Source: Polaromonas sp. YR568 (GTDB taxonomy: Bacteria; Pseudomonadota; Gammaproteobacteria; Burkholderiales; Burkholderiaceae_C). From it: a DNA stretch of 40,506 nucleotides. The DNA is taken from NCBI GenBank assembly GCA_945878995.1, contig CAMCUN010000034.1, forward strand, positions 1-40,506, read 5' to 3'. Shown here piece after piece: positions 18,325-28,914 of this stretch; position 1 is the stretch's first letter; each line of letters begins with the position of its first letter. Made by a program: the position numbers and the translations under genes. The notes below the pieces were generated by a model, which ran no database searches, had not been told where the DNA came from, and was given only the letters and a program-made list of their open reading frames with translations.

Positions 18325-18765
18325 GTCTGGGCGCGGCCAAAGCTTGGCATGTGCACACTCTGCGGCGGCGCTGGTTGATTCGAGCTCGCGGGGGCAGCTG
18401 CGCAATTCGGTCATCCAGTGCTTTTAAGTTCACTTGCGAACTAAGCTGGAAGATGCTCCAGCCCAATTTAGAAGCCGCTGAGGCCATCCCTGCGAAACGG
18501 GATGTGGCAAGGTCTCAAAGCCTTATCCGCCATGGCCATGAGCGCGCACACTTGGGGTGATGAGGTTTGTCGCGCTTGGGGTGATCTGGCACGCATACTG
18601 TGTCAATAAGCGCACGGGGTGGGGCTTGTCTTTGAGCGGTGCCGCCCCATGACAATGCAGACGATCACCACCTTCCCAATCTGCCACTCAATGACGACAC
18701 AGCCAGGATGTCGCTCCAGCGAGCGGCCACCCCAAGCACCAAAACAGCACTCCTACAATACCGCC
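18325..18765 (+). pseudogene. intergenic region with remnant of a nucleotidyltransferase substrate-binding (HI0074-like) gene
   Basis: The 441-bp gap before metH holds a decayed fragment at about 18375-18560. One frame reads LRNSVIQCF, then one extra T (near 18426) shifts to a second frame that continues KFTCELSWKMLQPNLEAAEA and ends soon after at 18560. Together they resemble the helical core of HI0074-type proteins, partners of small nucleotidyltransferases in toxin-antitoxin-like pairs. The partner gene is missing, and both ends of this one are lost. The rest of the gap shows no gene I can support and presumably contains the metH promoter. Confidence 0.45.
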
Positions 18766-19800
<1,035 letters not shown>

Positions 19801-19874
19801 AGCTCAAGCGGGTCAGAGCGGCACACGCCTTGGCGCCCAAGCCGGCGATCCACTGACCCTCAAGGACACTCCCC

Positions 19875-22800
19875 ATGTGGTTTGATTCGAGCTCGGTGGC
19901 GCACAGCACCAACCCGGCCAGCTTTTCAAAAGGCTTGCACCTGTTGCGCACCCAAGCGGTGCAGAGCTGGAGCGTGCACAGGCTCACGCCTGACGACCCG
20001 CTGCACTGGCGCTTGTCGGGCACGGTGCAAGGCAGCCGAAGCTCGCCCTACGAGCTGGACATTGAGTTTCATTTGCTGCCCGACCACAAGGTGGGCGCCT
20101 GGGTGAGCCAGTGCAGCTGCCCCATGGCGGTGCAGTGCAAGCACGGGGTGGCCTTGATGCTCAAGGCGTCTTATTTGCGCCTGAGCCCGCAGACGCAGCA
20201 ATTGAGCAACAGTGACGAGCCTGCGCGCTTGTCACCTGAGCAAGAGGCCCAAGAAAAAGCCGCGCGCCAAGAGCGGGCCAAGCAAGCGCTAGAACGCCAG
20301 CGCATTCAGGCCTGGAGCGCCAAAGCCGAGCAATGGCTGCTGACCGACCCTGACGCTGAGCTCGAGCGCGCCCGCCAGCGCGCGGCCGCCAGCGGCCGAC
20401 GGCCGCAGCTGCCTTTGTACCTGATGAACTTGGCCCAGCGCGATGAAAGCGCGCCTGCGGTGCTGCGCTTGAAGCTGGTGGCCTCCAACCCCAAGGTCAA
20501 AGGCGGCTGGAGCAAACCGCAGAGCGTGGTGCCCAGCCATTTTTTTGACCGGCCCTATGCCGACCTCAGCCTCACCCCAGACGACCGCGATGTGCTCGCG
20601 CTGCTGGGCGCCTTGCCCGGGGGCCACGGCATGTACCGTTACGGCCCCACTGGGGTGTGGCTCTTGAACACCCCGGCCGCTTCCTTGGTGCTCAAGCTGG
20701 CCAGCCAGACCGAGCGGCTGTTCTGGGAGGAAGAGCGCGACATGCCCGGTAAAGCCTTGCGCTGGGGCGCCGAACAAGTGGTGAGCTGGCACTGGCACCA
20801 AGACAGCGTGGACAGCCTCTCTGGGGACGCGCCCGCCGACGAGCTGTGGCGCTTGCGGCCCGAGCTGCACCACCCCCAGGCCGTGTTGTGCGCCAACAAT
20901 CCCATGCTGTACCTGGACCTGCTGGCCGGCGAGTGTGGGCCGGTGGCCGATGGCGCCAGCGAACAACAACAAGCCTTGCTGAGCGCACCGCCCTTGCCGG
21001 CCCGGCTGATGCGCCAACACGAGATGGCCTTGCTGCGCCGCTTGGGGCCAGACTTGCCGCCGCCCCCGGTGTTGCCTGCGCTCAGGCGCGTGGGCGGCGT
21101 GCCCGTGTGGCGCATGCATATTGAGCGCCTTGAAGACACCTGCCTCATGGACAACCCAGGCCCCCAGGCCTTGGTGGCCAGGGTGGAGTTTGACTACCAA
21201 GGGGTGCGACATTGGTGGGAAACGCCGGACAACCCCGCCGTGGCCGTTTTGCTGGACGGCGAGCGGGTGCGTGTGGCGCGCGATCTGGCCAGCGAGCGCC
21301 TGGCCATACAGGGTTTGCAAGACCTGGGCCTGGAGGATTGGCTAGAAGGCTACCACGTGCTGCCTCCAGGAAAGCCGCAAACCCCCTGGCTGCACTGGGC
21401 CCAAGAGGACTACCAAGCCTTCAAAGACCTGGGTTTTGTGCTGAGCGTGGACGAGTCATTGCAAGGCTGGGTGCGCCCAGGCGGCCAAGTGGCGGTGGAG
21501 TTAAGCCCTCAAGGCCAGGGCGACCAGGGCGACGCCCAGACCGCCGCGTGGTTTGACATGTCTTTGGGGCTGGAGCTCCACGGCCAGCGCATCAACTTGT
21601 TGCCTTACTTGCCGCAGATCATTGCCGAGCTGCGCTTGGCCGAGCAAGCCGACCAACCCGTGTGGCCCGCCTTCATTTACCTGCCCGACGCCAACAGGCA
21701 AGGCTTTTTCCAGGTGAGCACCGAGCCGCTGCGGCCTTGGCTGAACGCCTTGCTGGAGCTGTTTGACGAGCGCGCCACCGACTTGGGCGCAGAGTCTTTG
21801 CGCCTGTCGCGCATGGACGCCCTGCGCACCCAAGTGGCCTTGGGCGAGGGCGTGGTCTGGCAAGGCGCCCAGGGCTTGCACGAGCTGGCCCAGCGGCTGC
21901 AAGGCTTGGCCGCCCTGCCCTCAGTGGCGCCGCCCCAAGGCTTGCACGCGCAGCTGCGGCCCTACCAGCAGCACGGCCTGGACTGGCTGCAGTTCCTGCG
22001 CCAGGCAGGCTTGGCCGGCATCTTGGCCGACGACATGGGCCTGGGCAAAACCCTGCAAACGCTGGCTCACATTCAGGTGGAAAAAGAAGCCGGTCGGCTG
22101 GACAGGCCCGTCCTGGTGCTGGCGCCCGTGAGCGTGCTGGGCAACTGGCTGCGCGAGGCCCAGCGCTTTTGCCCCGGGCTGCGTTGCCTGCTGCTGCACG
22201 GCGCCGGCCGCCATGAAATGGTCGCCGACATGGCGCAGGTCGATGTGGTGATTGCGCCTTATTCGCTGGTGCAGCGCGACCGCGACCGCTGGCTGGCGCA
22301 GCCCTGGCACCTCTTGGTGCTGGACGAGGCGCACCACATTAAAAACGCCGCCACCCATGTGTTTCAAGTGGTCACCGAGCTGCACACCCGCCACCGCCTG
22401 TGCCTGACGGGCACGCCCATTGAAAACCACCTGGGCGAGTTGTGGAGCTTGTTTCACTTTCTCATGCCCGGCTTTTTGGGCAGCCAAACGCGCTTCACCC
22501 AGCGCTTTCGCACGCCCATTGAAAAACGCGGCGACAGCCAGCGCATGACGGCGCTGCGCGCGCGCGTGACACCCTTTATTTTGCGGCGCCACAAGCAAGA
22601 GGTGGCCACCGAGCTGCCACCCAAAGTCGAGACCGTGATGCCCGTGGAGATCAGCGGCGCGCAGGCCAATTTGTACGAGACCATCCGCCTGGCCATGGAG
22701 GTGTCGGTGCAAAAAGCACTGGCCGACAAGGGCCTGGCCAAGTCGCAAATTGCCATCTTGGACGCGCTGCTCAAGCTGCGCCAAGTGTGCTGCGACCCGC

Positions 22801-23354
22801 GCCTGGTCAAGAGTGCGGCGGCGGCCAAGGTCAAGTCCTCGGTCAAGCTCGAGCAGCTGATGGAGATGCTGCCCGAGATGCTGGCCGAAGGCCGGCGCAT
22901 TTTGCTGTTCTCGCAATTCACCACCATGCTGGGGCTGATTGAAGTGGAGCTCGCCAAGCGCAACTTGAGCTGGGTCAAGCTCACGGGCGCCACCCAAAAG
23001 CGCGACGAGGTGATTGAGCGCTTCACCAGCGGCGAGGTGCCGCTTTTTCTCATCAGCCTCAAAGCCGGCGGCGTGGGCCTGAACCTGCCGCAGGCCGACA
23101 CCGTGATTCACTTTGACCCCTGGTGGAACCCGGCGGCCGAGAACCAAGCCACAGACCGCGCCCACCGCATAGGCCAAACCCAAAGCGTGTGGGTCATCAA
23201 GCTGGTGGCCCAAGGCACCATTGAAGAGCGCATCTTGGCGCTGCAAGAGCGCAAGGCCCAACTCGCGCGCGAGCTCTACAGCGGCGCGGTGGCCCGCAAG
23301 CAACCCTTGTTCACAGAAGACGATTTGCAGGTGCTGCTGCGGCCGCTGGGATGA
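19875..23354 (+). CDS. SWIM zinc-finger SNF2-family helicase
   Basis: A 1159-aa SNF2-type DNA-dependent ATPase. The N-terminal SWIM zinc finger is CSC-x5-CKH (Cys80, Cys82, Cys88, His90). A long middle region follows, then the motor: Walker A DDMGLGKT (719-726), DEAH (817-820), TGTPIENHLGELWSL, and a helicase C-terminal half with LISLKAGGVGLNL and ATDRAHRIGQTQ. Such proteins probably move along or remodel DNA-protein complexes; the bacterial SWIM-SNF2 group has no firm role. The ATG at 19875 has AAGGA eight bases upstream. It starts 74 bp after the first metH gene, so it may share its transcript, and stops just before the SAH riboswitch. Confidence 0.93.
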   Translation: MWFDSSSVAHSTNPASFSKGLHLLRTQAVQSWSVHRLTPDDPLHWRLSGTVQGSRSSPYELDIEFHLLPDHKVGAWVSQCSCPMAVQCKHGVALMLKASYLRLSPQTQQLSNSDEPARLSPEQEAQEKAARQERAKQALERQRIQAWSAKAEQWLLTDPDAELERARQRAAASGRRPQLPLYLMNLAQRDESAPAVLRLKLVASNPKVKGGWSKPQSVVPSHFFDRPYADLSLTPDDRDVLALLGALPGGHGMYRYGPTGVWLLNTPAASLVLKLASQTERLFWEEERDMPGKALRWGAEQVVSWHWHQDSVDSLSGDAPADELWRLRPELHHPQAVLCANNPMLYLDLLAGECGPVADGASEQQQALLSAPPLPARLMRQHEMALLRRLGPDLPPPPVLPALRRVGGVPVWRMHIERLEDTCLMDNPGPQALVARVEFDYQGVRHWWETPDNPAVAVLLDGERVRVARDLASERLAIQGLQDLGLEDWLEGYHVLPPGKPQTPWLHWAQEDYQAFKDLGFVLSVDESLQGWVRPGGQVAVELSPQGQGDQGDAQTAAWFDMSLGLELHGQRINLLPYLPQIIAELRLAEQADQPVWPAFIYLPDANRQGFFQVSTEPLRPWLNALLELFDERATDLGAESLRLSRMDALRTQVALGEGVVWQGAQGLHELAQRLQGLAALPSVAPPQGLHAQLRPYQQHGLDWLQFLRQAGLAGILADDMGLGKTLQTLAHIQVEKEAGRLDRPVLVLAPVSVLGNWLREAQRFCPGLRCLLLHGAGRHEMVADMAQVDVVIAPYSLVQRDRDRWLAQPWHLLVLDEAHHIKNAATHVFQVVTELHTRHRLCLTGTPIENHLGELWSLFHFLMPGFLGSQTRFTQRFRTPIEKRGDSQRMTALRARVTPFILRRHKQEVATELPPKVETVMPVEISGAQANLYETIRLAMEVSVQKALADKGLAKSQIAILDALLKLRQVCCDPRLVKSAAAAKVKSSVKLEQLMEMLPEMLAEGRRILLFSQFTTMLGLIEVELAKRNLSWVKLTGATQKRDEVIERFTSGEVPLFLISLKAGGVGLNLPQADTVIHFDPWWNPAAENQATDRAHRIGQTQSVWVIKLVAQGTIEERILALQERKAQLARELYSGAVARKQPLFTEDDLQVLLRPLG

Positions 23355-23402
23355 GGGCCCTACTTACACCGCTCAGGGCTGAGCATCCGCTAAAATAAGA
23401 CC

Positions 23403-23511
23403 ACCTCAAGGAGCGTTGCAACGAAACCTTTCGCGTTTCGTCAGGCTTGAGGCTTGGCCAAGTCCTTGGCCTTTTGTGACAACGACGCTCACCTTTGCCC
23501 CAAGGTGAGTC
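23403..23511 (+). ncRNA. SAH riboswitch with ribosome-site-masking expression platform
   Basis: The leader of the second metH gene has the conserved features of the S-adenosylhomocysteine riboswitch: AAGGAGCGTTGCAACG near the 5' side, CAGGCTTGAGG in the core, and CAACGACGCTCACC at the 3' side. Helix P1 pairs GAGCG (23411-23415) with CGCTC (23486-23490). A hairpin pairs ACGAAAC (23421-23427) with GTTTCGT (23435-23441). A perfect 7-bp pseudoknot pairs CCTCAAG (23404-23410) with CTTGAGG (23446-23452). Downstream, CTCACCTT (23488-23495) pairs exactly with AAGGTGAG (23502-23509), the ribosome site of metH. P1 and this masking hairpin share bases 23488-23490, so SAH binding should open the site and raise translation. 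A -10-like TAAAAT at 23391-23396 would start the RNA at about 23403. Confidence 0.92.
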
Positions 23512-26316
23512 ATGTCTGCACAAACTCCGTCTGCTTTGCCCCCCATGCTTTTGTCCGGCTTGGAGCCACTCTCCATTGGCGAGGACAGCTTGTTTGTGAA
23601 CATTGGTGAACGCACCAACGTCACCGGCTCCAAGGCCTTTGCCCGCATGGTTTTGAACGGTGACTACGAGCAGGCGCTGGCGGTGGCCCGCCAGCAGGTG
23701 GAAAACGGCGCGCAAATCATTGACATCAACATGGACGAGGCCATGCTCGACAGCGAGGCGGCCATGGTGCGCTTTTTGAACCTGATTGCCAGCGAGCCCG
23801 ACATCGCCCGCGTGCCCATCATGATTGATTCGTCCAAGTGGACTGTCATTGAGGCGGGGCTGCGCTGCATCCAGGGCAAGGGCATCGTCAACTCGATTTC
23901 CATGAAAGAGGGCTTGGATATCTTCAAGCACCAGGCCAAGCTGCTCAAGCGCTATGGCGCGGCGGCTGTGGTCATGGCTTTTGACGAGCAGGGCCAGGCC
24001 GACACCTTTGCCCGCAAGACCCAAATTTGCGAGCGGGCCTACCGCGTGTTGGTCGACGAAGTGGGCTTTCCGGCTGAAGACATTATTTTTGACCCCAACA
24101 TCTTTGCCATTGCCACGGGCATTGAGGAGCACAACAACTACGCGGTCGACTTTATTGAGGCCACGCGCTGGATCAAGCAGCACCTGCCAGGCGCCAAGGT
24201 CTCGGGGGGCGTGTCCAACGTGTCCTTCAGCTTTCGCGGGAACGATCCGGTCAGAGAAGCCATTCACACGGTGTTTCTCTACCACGCCATTCAAGCGGGC
24301 ATGGACATGGGCATCGTCAACGCGGGCATGGTGGGCGTGTACGACGAGCTCGAGCCCACCTTGCGCGAGCGCGTGGAAGACGTGGTGCTCAACCGCCGGC
24401 CGGATGCGGGCGAGCGCCTCATTGAGGTGGCCGAAACCGCCAAGAGCGGCGCCAAAGACGACAGCAAGAAAAACGAGTGGCGCGCCCTGCCTGTGCGCGA
24501 GCGCTTGGCGCACGCGCTGGTGCACGGCAACAACGAACACATCGTGCCCGACACCGAGGAGATGTGGCAACTCATCCTGGCCGAAGGCGGCAGGCCGCTG
24601 CATGTGATTGAAGGCCCGCTCATGACCGGCATGAACGTGGTGGGCGACCTGTTCGGCCAAGGCAAGATGTTTTTGCCTCAGGTGGTCAAAAGCGCCCGCG
24701 TCATGAAGCAGGCCGTGGCCCACCTGATTCCCTACATTGAAGAAGAAAAGCTCAGGCAAGAAGCCGCCGGCGAAGACGTCAAAACCAAGGGCAAGATCGT
24801 GATTGCCACGGTCAAGGGCGATGTGCACGACATTGGCAAAAACATAGTCACCGTGGTTTTGCAGTGCAACAACTTTGAGGTGGTGAACATGGGCGTGATG
24901 GTGCCCTGCCACGAGATCTTGGCGCGCGCCAAGGTCGAGGGCGCCGACATCGTGGGCCTGTCGGGCCTGATCACGCCCAGCCTGGAAGAGATGCAGTACG
25001 TGGCCGCCGAGATGCAGAAAGACGATTTCTTTCGCATCCGCAAAATCCCGCTGCTCATAGGCGGTGCCACCACCAGCCGCGTGCACACGGCCGTGAAAAT
25101 TGCGCCGCACTATGAAGGCCCGGTGGTCTACGTGCCCGATGCGTCCCGCAGCGTGAGCGTGGCGCAAAGCCTGCTGTCCGACCAAGCGGCCAAGTACATC
25201 AGCGAGCTCAACACCGACTACGACAAAGTGCGCGCCCTGCACGCCAACAAAAAGCAAACGCCCATGGTCAACCTGGCCAAGGCGCGGGCCAACGCCACGC
25301 CCCTGGATTGGGCGCACTACACGCCGCCTGTGCCCAAATTCATTGGTCGGCGCGTGTTCAAAAACTACGACCTGGCCGAGTTGGTGCCCTTTATTGACTG
25401 GACGCCTTTTTTCCAGACCTGGGACTTGGCAGGCCCCTTCCCGGCTATCTTGAAAGACGAGGTGGTGGGCACCGAGGCCGTGCGCGTGTATGGCGACGCC
25501 CAGCGCATGCTCAGGCGCTTGATCGAGGGGCGTTGGCTCACGGCCAATGGTGTGATGGGCTTTTGGCCGGCCAACCGCGTGGGCGACGACATTGAGATTT
25601 ACACCGACGAAAGCCGCAGCCAAGTGGCCATGACCTGGCACGGCCTGCGCCAGCAAACCGAAAAAACCGCCGCCCCCGGCCCCGACGGCCAGCTGCGCAT
25701 GCGGCCCAACCGCTGCCTGGCCGACTTCATGGCACCCAAGGTCTTGCCGCCCGAGCTGGCGGCCGCACGGGCCGGCGCCGCCGGAGCCGAAGGGGTGGAC
25801 GGCTTTCACATTCAGGACCACATTGGCCTGTTCGCCGTGACCACAGGCATAGGCTCGGAGAAAAAGGAAAAGTACTTTTTAGACGACCACGACGACTACT
25901 CGGCCATCATGCTCAAGGCCCTGGCCGACCGCCTGGCCGAGGCCTTTGCCGAGGCCATGCACCAGCGCGTGCGGCAAGACCTGTGGGGCTACGCCGCCGA
26001 CGAAAAGCTGAGCACCGAAGAGCTCATCGCCGAGACATACCGCGGCATCCGCCCCGCCCCCGGCTACCCGGCCTGCCCGGACCACAGCGTCAAGGCCGAC
26101 ATGTTCGCCCTGCTGCAAGCCCAAGACATTGGCATGGACCTCACAGAAAGCCTGGCCATGACACCGGCCGCCTCGGTCAGCGGCTTTTACCTCAGCCACC
26201 CCGAGGCGGTGTACTTCAACGTGGGCAAGGTGGGCGACGATCAGGTCAAGGACCTGGCCCTGCGCAAGGGCATGCCGCTGGCCGAGCTTGAAAGACTGAT
26301 TGCGCCCAACCTGTGA
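23512..26316 (+). CDS. metH: methionine synthase, folate/cobalamin/activation part (split MetH, C-terminal)
   Basis: This 934-aa protein supplies the remaining MetH domains. The methyltetrahydrofolate-binding domain ([28 protein letters not shown]) is followed by the cap and cobalamin domains, with the axial histidine His439 in DVHDIGKN. The C-terminal reactivation domain that binds S-adenosylmethionine follows ([13 protein letters not shown]). With the homocysteine-binding protein at 18766-19800 it makes a whole enzyme. The ATG at 23512 follows AAGGTGAG, which is sequestered by the upstream riboswitch. SAH accumulation signals a need to recycle homocysteine, so riboswitch activation of this gene is logical. 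Confidence 0.95.
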   Translation: MSAQTPSALPPMLLSGLEPLSIGEDSLFVNIGERTNVTGSKAFARMVLNGDYEQALAVARQQVENGAQIIDINMDEAMLDSEAAMVRFLNLIASEPDIARVPIMIDSSKWTVIEAGLRCIQGKGIVNSISMKEGLDIFKHQAKLLKRYGAAAVVMAFDEQGQADTFARKTQICERAYRVLVDEVGFPAEDIIFDPNIFAIATGIEEHNNYAVDFIEATRWIKQHLPGAKVSGGVSNVSFSFRGNDPVREAIHTVFLYHAIQAGMDMGIVNAGMVGVYDELEPTLRERVEDVVLNRRPDAGERLIEVAETAKSGAKDDSKKNEWRALPVRERLAHALVHGNNEHIVPDTEEMWQLILAEGGRPLHVIEGPLMTGMNVVGDLFGQGKMFLPQVVKSARVMKQAVAHLIPYIEEEKLRQEAAGEDVKTKGKIVIATVKGDVHDIGKNIVTVVLQCNNFEVVNMGVMVPCHEILARAKVEGADIVGLSGLITPSLEEMQYVAAEMQKDDFFRIRKIPLLIGGATTSRVHTAVKIAPHYEGPVVYVPDASRSVSVAQSLLSDQAAKYISELNTDYDKVRALHANKKQTPMVNLAKARANATPLDWAHYTPPVPKFIGRRVFKNYDLAELVPFIDWTPFFQTWDLAGPFPAILKDEVVGTEAVRVYGDAQRMLRRLIEGRWLTANGVMGFWPANRVGDDIEIYTDESRSQVAMTWHGLRQQTEKTAAPGPDGQLRMRPNRCLADFMAPKVLPPELAAARAGAAGAEGVDGFHIQDHIGLFAVTTGIGSEKKEKYFLDDHDDYSAIMLKALADRLAEAFAEAMHQRVRQDLWGYAADEKLSTEELIAETYRGIRPAPGYPACPDHSVKADMFALLQAQDIGMDLTESLAMTPAASVSGFYLSHPEAVYFNVGKVGDDQVKDLALRKGMPLAELERLIAPNL

Positions 26317-26327
26317 GCTGGGTGAGA

Positions 26328-26377
26328 TTGACTCATTAACAGCTCACAAAGCTATTCATGAAACATTAATGAGTCAA
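26328..26377. promoter_or_regulatory. 12-bp perfect inverted repeat, likely hipBA operator
   Basis: TTGACTCATTAA (26328-26339) and TTAATGAGTCAA (26366-26377) are exact inverted copies separated by 26 bp. A -35-like TTGACT (26383-26388) and -10-like GACAAT (26405-26410) lie just downstream, ahead of hipB at 26444. HipB-type antitoxins bind palindromes and repress their own operon, so an operator is the simplest reading. A second exact 8-bp pair, TGTGAGCT (26312-26319) with AGCTCACA (26341-26348), is interleaved and includes the metH stop; it may be chance or part of a weak terminator. Confidence 0.6.
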
Positions 26378-26443
26378 ATTTCTTGACTTTACCCTTGCCC
26401 TATCGACAATGGGCTGGTTTCAACCCATGTCACGGCCCAGGCC

Positions 26444-26782
26444 ATGGTCAAGCCCGCTTCCCGCACCTATTCGCAGTACAGCCTCCACGCTCTTGAGCTG
26501 CTCGGGCAGACCGTGCGCCAAGCCCGCTTGAGCAAGGCCATGACCACGACTGATTTGGCTGCGCGTGCCGGCATTTCGCGCGCCCTGCTCCAACGCATAG
26601 AGCGGGGGGACCCGGGCTGCGCCATAGGCACGGTGTTTGAAGTGGCCGCCCTCTGTGGCGTGCCGCTGTTTGACCTGGAACCGAGGCAAATGAGCCGCCA
26701 CTTGGCGCTTCAGCGCGAAAAAATGGCCCTGCTGCCCAAGTCGGTGAGGGGCAGCTCCAAGGCCGTCAACGATGACTTCTGA
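26444..26782 (+). CDS. hipB: HipB-like antitoxin, XRE-family DNA-binding protein
   Basis: This 112-aa protein has a Cro/CI-type helix-turn-helix at about residues 18-75 (GQTVRQARLSKAMTTTDLAA, GISRALLQRIERGD). It should bind and neutralise the HipA kinase encoded next and repress the operon through the inverted repeat upstream. Its stop overlaps the hipA start by 11 bp, the usual hipBA coupling. The ATG at 26444 lacks a strong ribosome site. It differs clearly from the second HipB at 28361-28705. Confidence 0.88.
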   Translation: MVKPASRTYSQYSLHALELLGQTVRQARLSKAMTTTDLAARAGISRALLQRIERGDPGCAIGTVFEVAALCGVPLFDLEPRQMSRHLALQREKMALLPKSVRGSSKAVNDDF

Positions 26783-28058
26783 GCTCGCCGCCAGCCATGC
26801 GCAGGCCTATGTCTGGACATGGCTGCCAGGCGCAACACAAGCTGTGGTGGCGGGCGTGCTCTCCAAGCAAGGGCAGCAACTGGTGTTTAACTATGGCCGC
26901 AGCTACTTGGCCCGCAGCGACGCCGTGGCCCTGTATGAGCCAGAGCTGCCGCTGCGCGCCGGTGCCATCGCGCTGCTGCCGGGCTTGAGCATGCCCAGTA
27001 GCATTCGAGACGCCTCCCCCGATGCCTGGGGCCGGCGCGTCCTGATCAACCGCAAGCTGGGTGTGGGCGGGGCGGCAGCCGGGGCAGAGCTCGACGAGCT
27101 GAGCTACCTGCTCGAATCAGGCTCAGACCGTATCGGCGCCCTGGATTTTCAGCACTCCCCCACGCACTACCAACCCAGGCATGCCCAGCAAGCCACGCTG
27201 GCTGAGTTGCTCATTGCCGCAGAAACCGTCGAGCGCGGCAGGCCGCTGACACCGGAGATGGACCAGGCCTTGCTCCACGGCACCTCCTTGGGCGGTGCGC
27301 GGCCCAAGGTCTTGCTGGAGAATGGCGAGCGCAAGTTCATCGCCAAATTCTCAGCCAGCACCGACCTCTACAGCGTCGTCAAAGCAGAATTCATCGCCAT
27401 GCGCCTGGCCCAAGCCGTGGGCTTGCAGGTTGCGCTGGTTCAGCTGCGCCAAGCCATGGGCAAAGATGTGTTGTTTATCGAGCGCTTTGACCGGGTCCGG
27501 CATGACGGCGGATGGCACAGGCGCGCCATGGTGTCGGCGCTCACCCTGTTCGAGCTCGATGAAATGATGGCCGCCTACGCCAGTTACGAAAAGCTGGCAG
27601 AAATCATCCGCCACCGCTTCAAGGATGCGAAAGCCAGCTTGCGGGAGCTGTTCGGCCGGCTGGTCTTCAACGTCTTGTGCGGCAACACAGACGACCATGC
27701 CCGCAACCACGCCGCCTTCTGGGATGGGCGCCAACTGGAGCTGACCCCCGCCTACGACATTTGCCCCCAATCGCGCTCGGGCCAGCAGGCCTCGCAAGCC
27801 ATGCTCATTCAGGCAGGACGGCGCAGCAGCCAAGTGGCAACTTGTCTTGCGGCAGCCCCGGCGTTCTTGCTGGGACAAGAGCAGGCCATGGCCATCGTCA
27901 ACCACCAGGTGAACGTGATTGAAGACAAATGGCAGGCTGTTTGTGACGAGGCGGGGCTGAGCGAGGTGGACCGTGCGCTGCTGTGGCGGCGGCAGTTTTT
28001 GAACCCATTTGCTTTTTTTGATGCGCCGCAGGGGGTTCGTGTTCCTGGGCTGGGATGA
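26772..28058 (+). CDS. hipA: HipA-family serine/threonine kinase toxin
   Basis: A 428-aa HipA-type kinase, full length for the family. The N-terminal subdomain runs to about residue 110 (PSSIRDASPDAWGRRVLINR). The kinase part has the glycine-rich TSLGGARPK and the catalytic motif GNTDDHARNH (residues 304-313), followed by LTPAYDICPQSRSG, which holds the metal-binding Asp. E. coli HipA phosphorylates glutamyl-tRNA synthetase and causes dormancy; the target of this diverged member is not known. All key residues look intact, so it should be active unless restrained by HipB. Confidence 0.92.
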   Translation: MTSELAASHAQAYVWTWLPGATQAVVAGVLSKQGQQLVFNYGRSYLARSDAVALYEPELPLRAGAIALLPGLSMPSSIRDASPDAWGRRVLINRKLGVGGAAAGAELDELSYLLESGSDRIGALDFQHSPTHYQPRHAQQATLAELLIAAETVERGRPLTPEMDQALLHGTSLGGARPKVLLENGERKFIAKFSASTDLYSVVKAEFIAMRLAQAVGLQVALVQLRQAMGKDVLFIERFDRVRHDGGWHRRAMVSALTLFELDEMMAAYASYEKLAEIIRHRFKDAKASLRELFGRLVFNVLCGNTDDHARNHAAFWDGRQLELTPAYDICPQSRSGQQASQAMLIQAGRRSSQVATCLAAAPAFLLGQEQAMAIVNHQVNVIEDKWQAVCDEAGLSEVDRALLWRRQFLNPFAFFDAPQGVRVPGLG

Positions 28059-28140
28059 GATCAGCGTCTGTCACCCGCGTGATGTTTGACGCCCATGACC
28101 TTGGCCGGTGAGAAGCCTGTGCTTGGGCTCGGCACGGGAG

Positions 28141-28351
28141 TCAGGCGGCCGTATCGCGCTCGGCAGGGAGCATCAAGCCCGTTTGCAAGGGCAGGTCTTC
28201 GCTCAAGGCAAAGCCATAGGGCGCATCCATCCATGCGGCGTCATCACTTAAGGCCAGCTTGCGGCGCCTGTCTTGCAGGCTCAGCGTCCCAGTGCGCACA
28301 GGCTGTGCAGGCTGACCCAGCCACCACAGGCTCTGCTGTCTTGGGGTTCAT
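28141..28351 (-). pseudogene. hipA remnant, N-terminal fragment
   Basis: On the minus strand, just after the second hipB, one frame reads LWWLGQPAQPVRTGTLSLQD and continues through FALSEDLPLQTG to MLPAERDTAA and a stop at 28141-28143. This resembles the first ~70 residues of HipA, which normally go on from DTAAG toward a DDARPDRWGE-like motif, but here the reading frame ends. The ATG at 28351 is in a different frame from this stretch, so the start is also broken. The kinase domain is absent. The gene is therefore a dead 5' fragment, and the hipB beside it has no partner toxin here. Confidence 0.7.
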
Positions 28352-28360
28352 AGGAGGCGC

Positions 28361-28705
28361 TCACAGTGACTGCTCCGGCTTGCGCGACAGGCGTTTGCTG
28401 CGCTGGCGCACGGCTTCGATGTCCTGCTCCAAAGCGTTCAGGTCATGCGCGGGTGCCGCCACTTCGGGCAAGGCCGCATGCCTGCCCATGAGCCACAGCG
28501 CCGTGGCGTACACACCCATGCCCACAGACGGATCGCCTTTTTCCATGCGAATCAGGGTGGGCACAGACACCGACAGGCGCGTGGCCCAGGTGCGCTGGCT
28601 TTGTTTGCGGCGCTGACGGGCCAAAGCCAAATTCCCGCCCAGATCTTTGAGCGCGCGGGCAAGGGCAGCAGGCAAGATTTCTGAGGCGTGGGCAGGCTTT
28701 GGCAT
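28361..28705 (-). CDS. second HipB-like XRE-family regulator
   Basis: This 114-aa protein has a helix-turn-helix at about residues 25-75 (LALARQRRKQSQRTWATRLS, VSVPTLIRMEKGDPSVGMG), a common form in HipB-like antitoxins of proteobacteria. ATG at 28705; a GTG lies one codon upstream. Downstream is only a broken hipA. The first ~46 codons and the upstream sequence are repeated at 34421-34732. An inverted pair, ACAAAATT (28709-28716) and AATTTTGC (28739-28746), next to the start is kept in both copies and may be its operator. Confidence 0.8.
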   Translation of the reverse strand: MPKPAHASEILPAALARALKDLGGNLALARQRRKQSQRTWATRLSVSVPTLIRMEKGDPSVGMGVYATALWLMGRHAALPEVAAPAHDLNALEQDIEAVRQRSKRLSRKPEQSL

Positions 28706-28866
28706 CACACAAAATTTACCATGAAATGAATCTATGTTAATTTTGCTTTATCTCGAAAGTTCCGACCGTCCTGGCAGACCATCAAGGACAGGCCATCCAA
28801 GGGCATGCGCTGAACGACGTGGCCGACGGGTTGCCGGACCTGAGCTGGTGCTCAAAGGGTGATGTG
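28562..28866. repeat. left copy of ~300-bp direct repeat flanking the island
   Basis: This segment covers the 5' part of the second hipB, its promoter and about 120 bp beyond. It recurs in the same orientation at about 34421-34732, with roughly nine of ten positions identical by eye. Long exact runs are shared, such as in the hipB codons around LKDLGGNLALARQ and in the stretch starting CTGGCAGACCATCAAGGACA. Similarity stops at GGGTGATGTG in both copies. The two copies enclose about 5.6 kb of unrelated genes. Confidence 0.85.
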
Positions 28867-28914
28867 CCCACAGATGGGTCGGGCCTTTGAACGGTGTTTC
28901 ACCGGTGTGAATCA

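Noticed and set aside
21921-23303. 460-codon frame antisense to the SNF2 gene
   Set aside because: The plus strand encodes conserved helicase motifs throughout; the antisense frame has none.
23311-25821. 836-codon frame antisense to the second metH gene
   Set aside because: The His/Gly/Val-rich composition is what the complement of this GC-rich coding strand gives; metH on the plus strand is certain.
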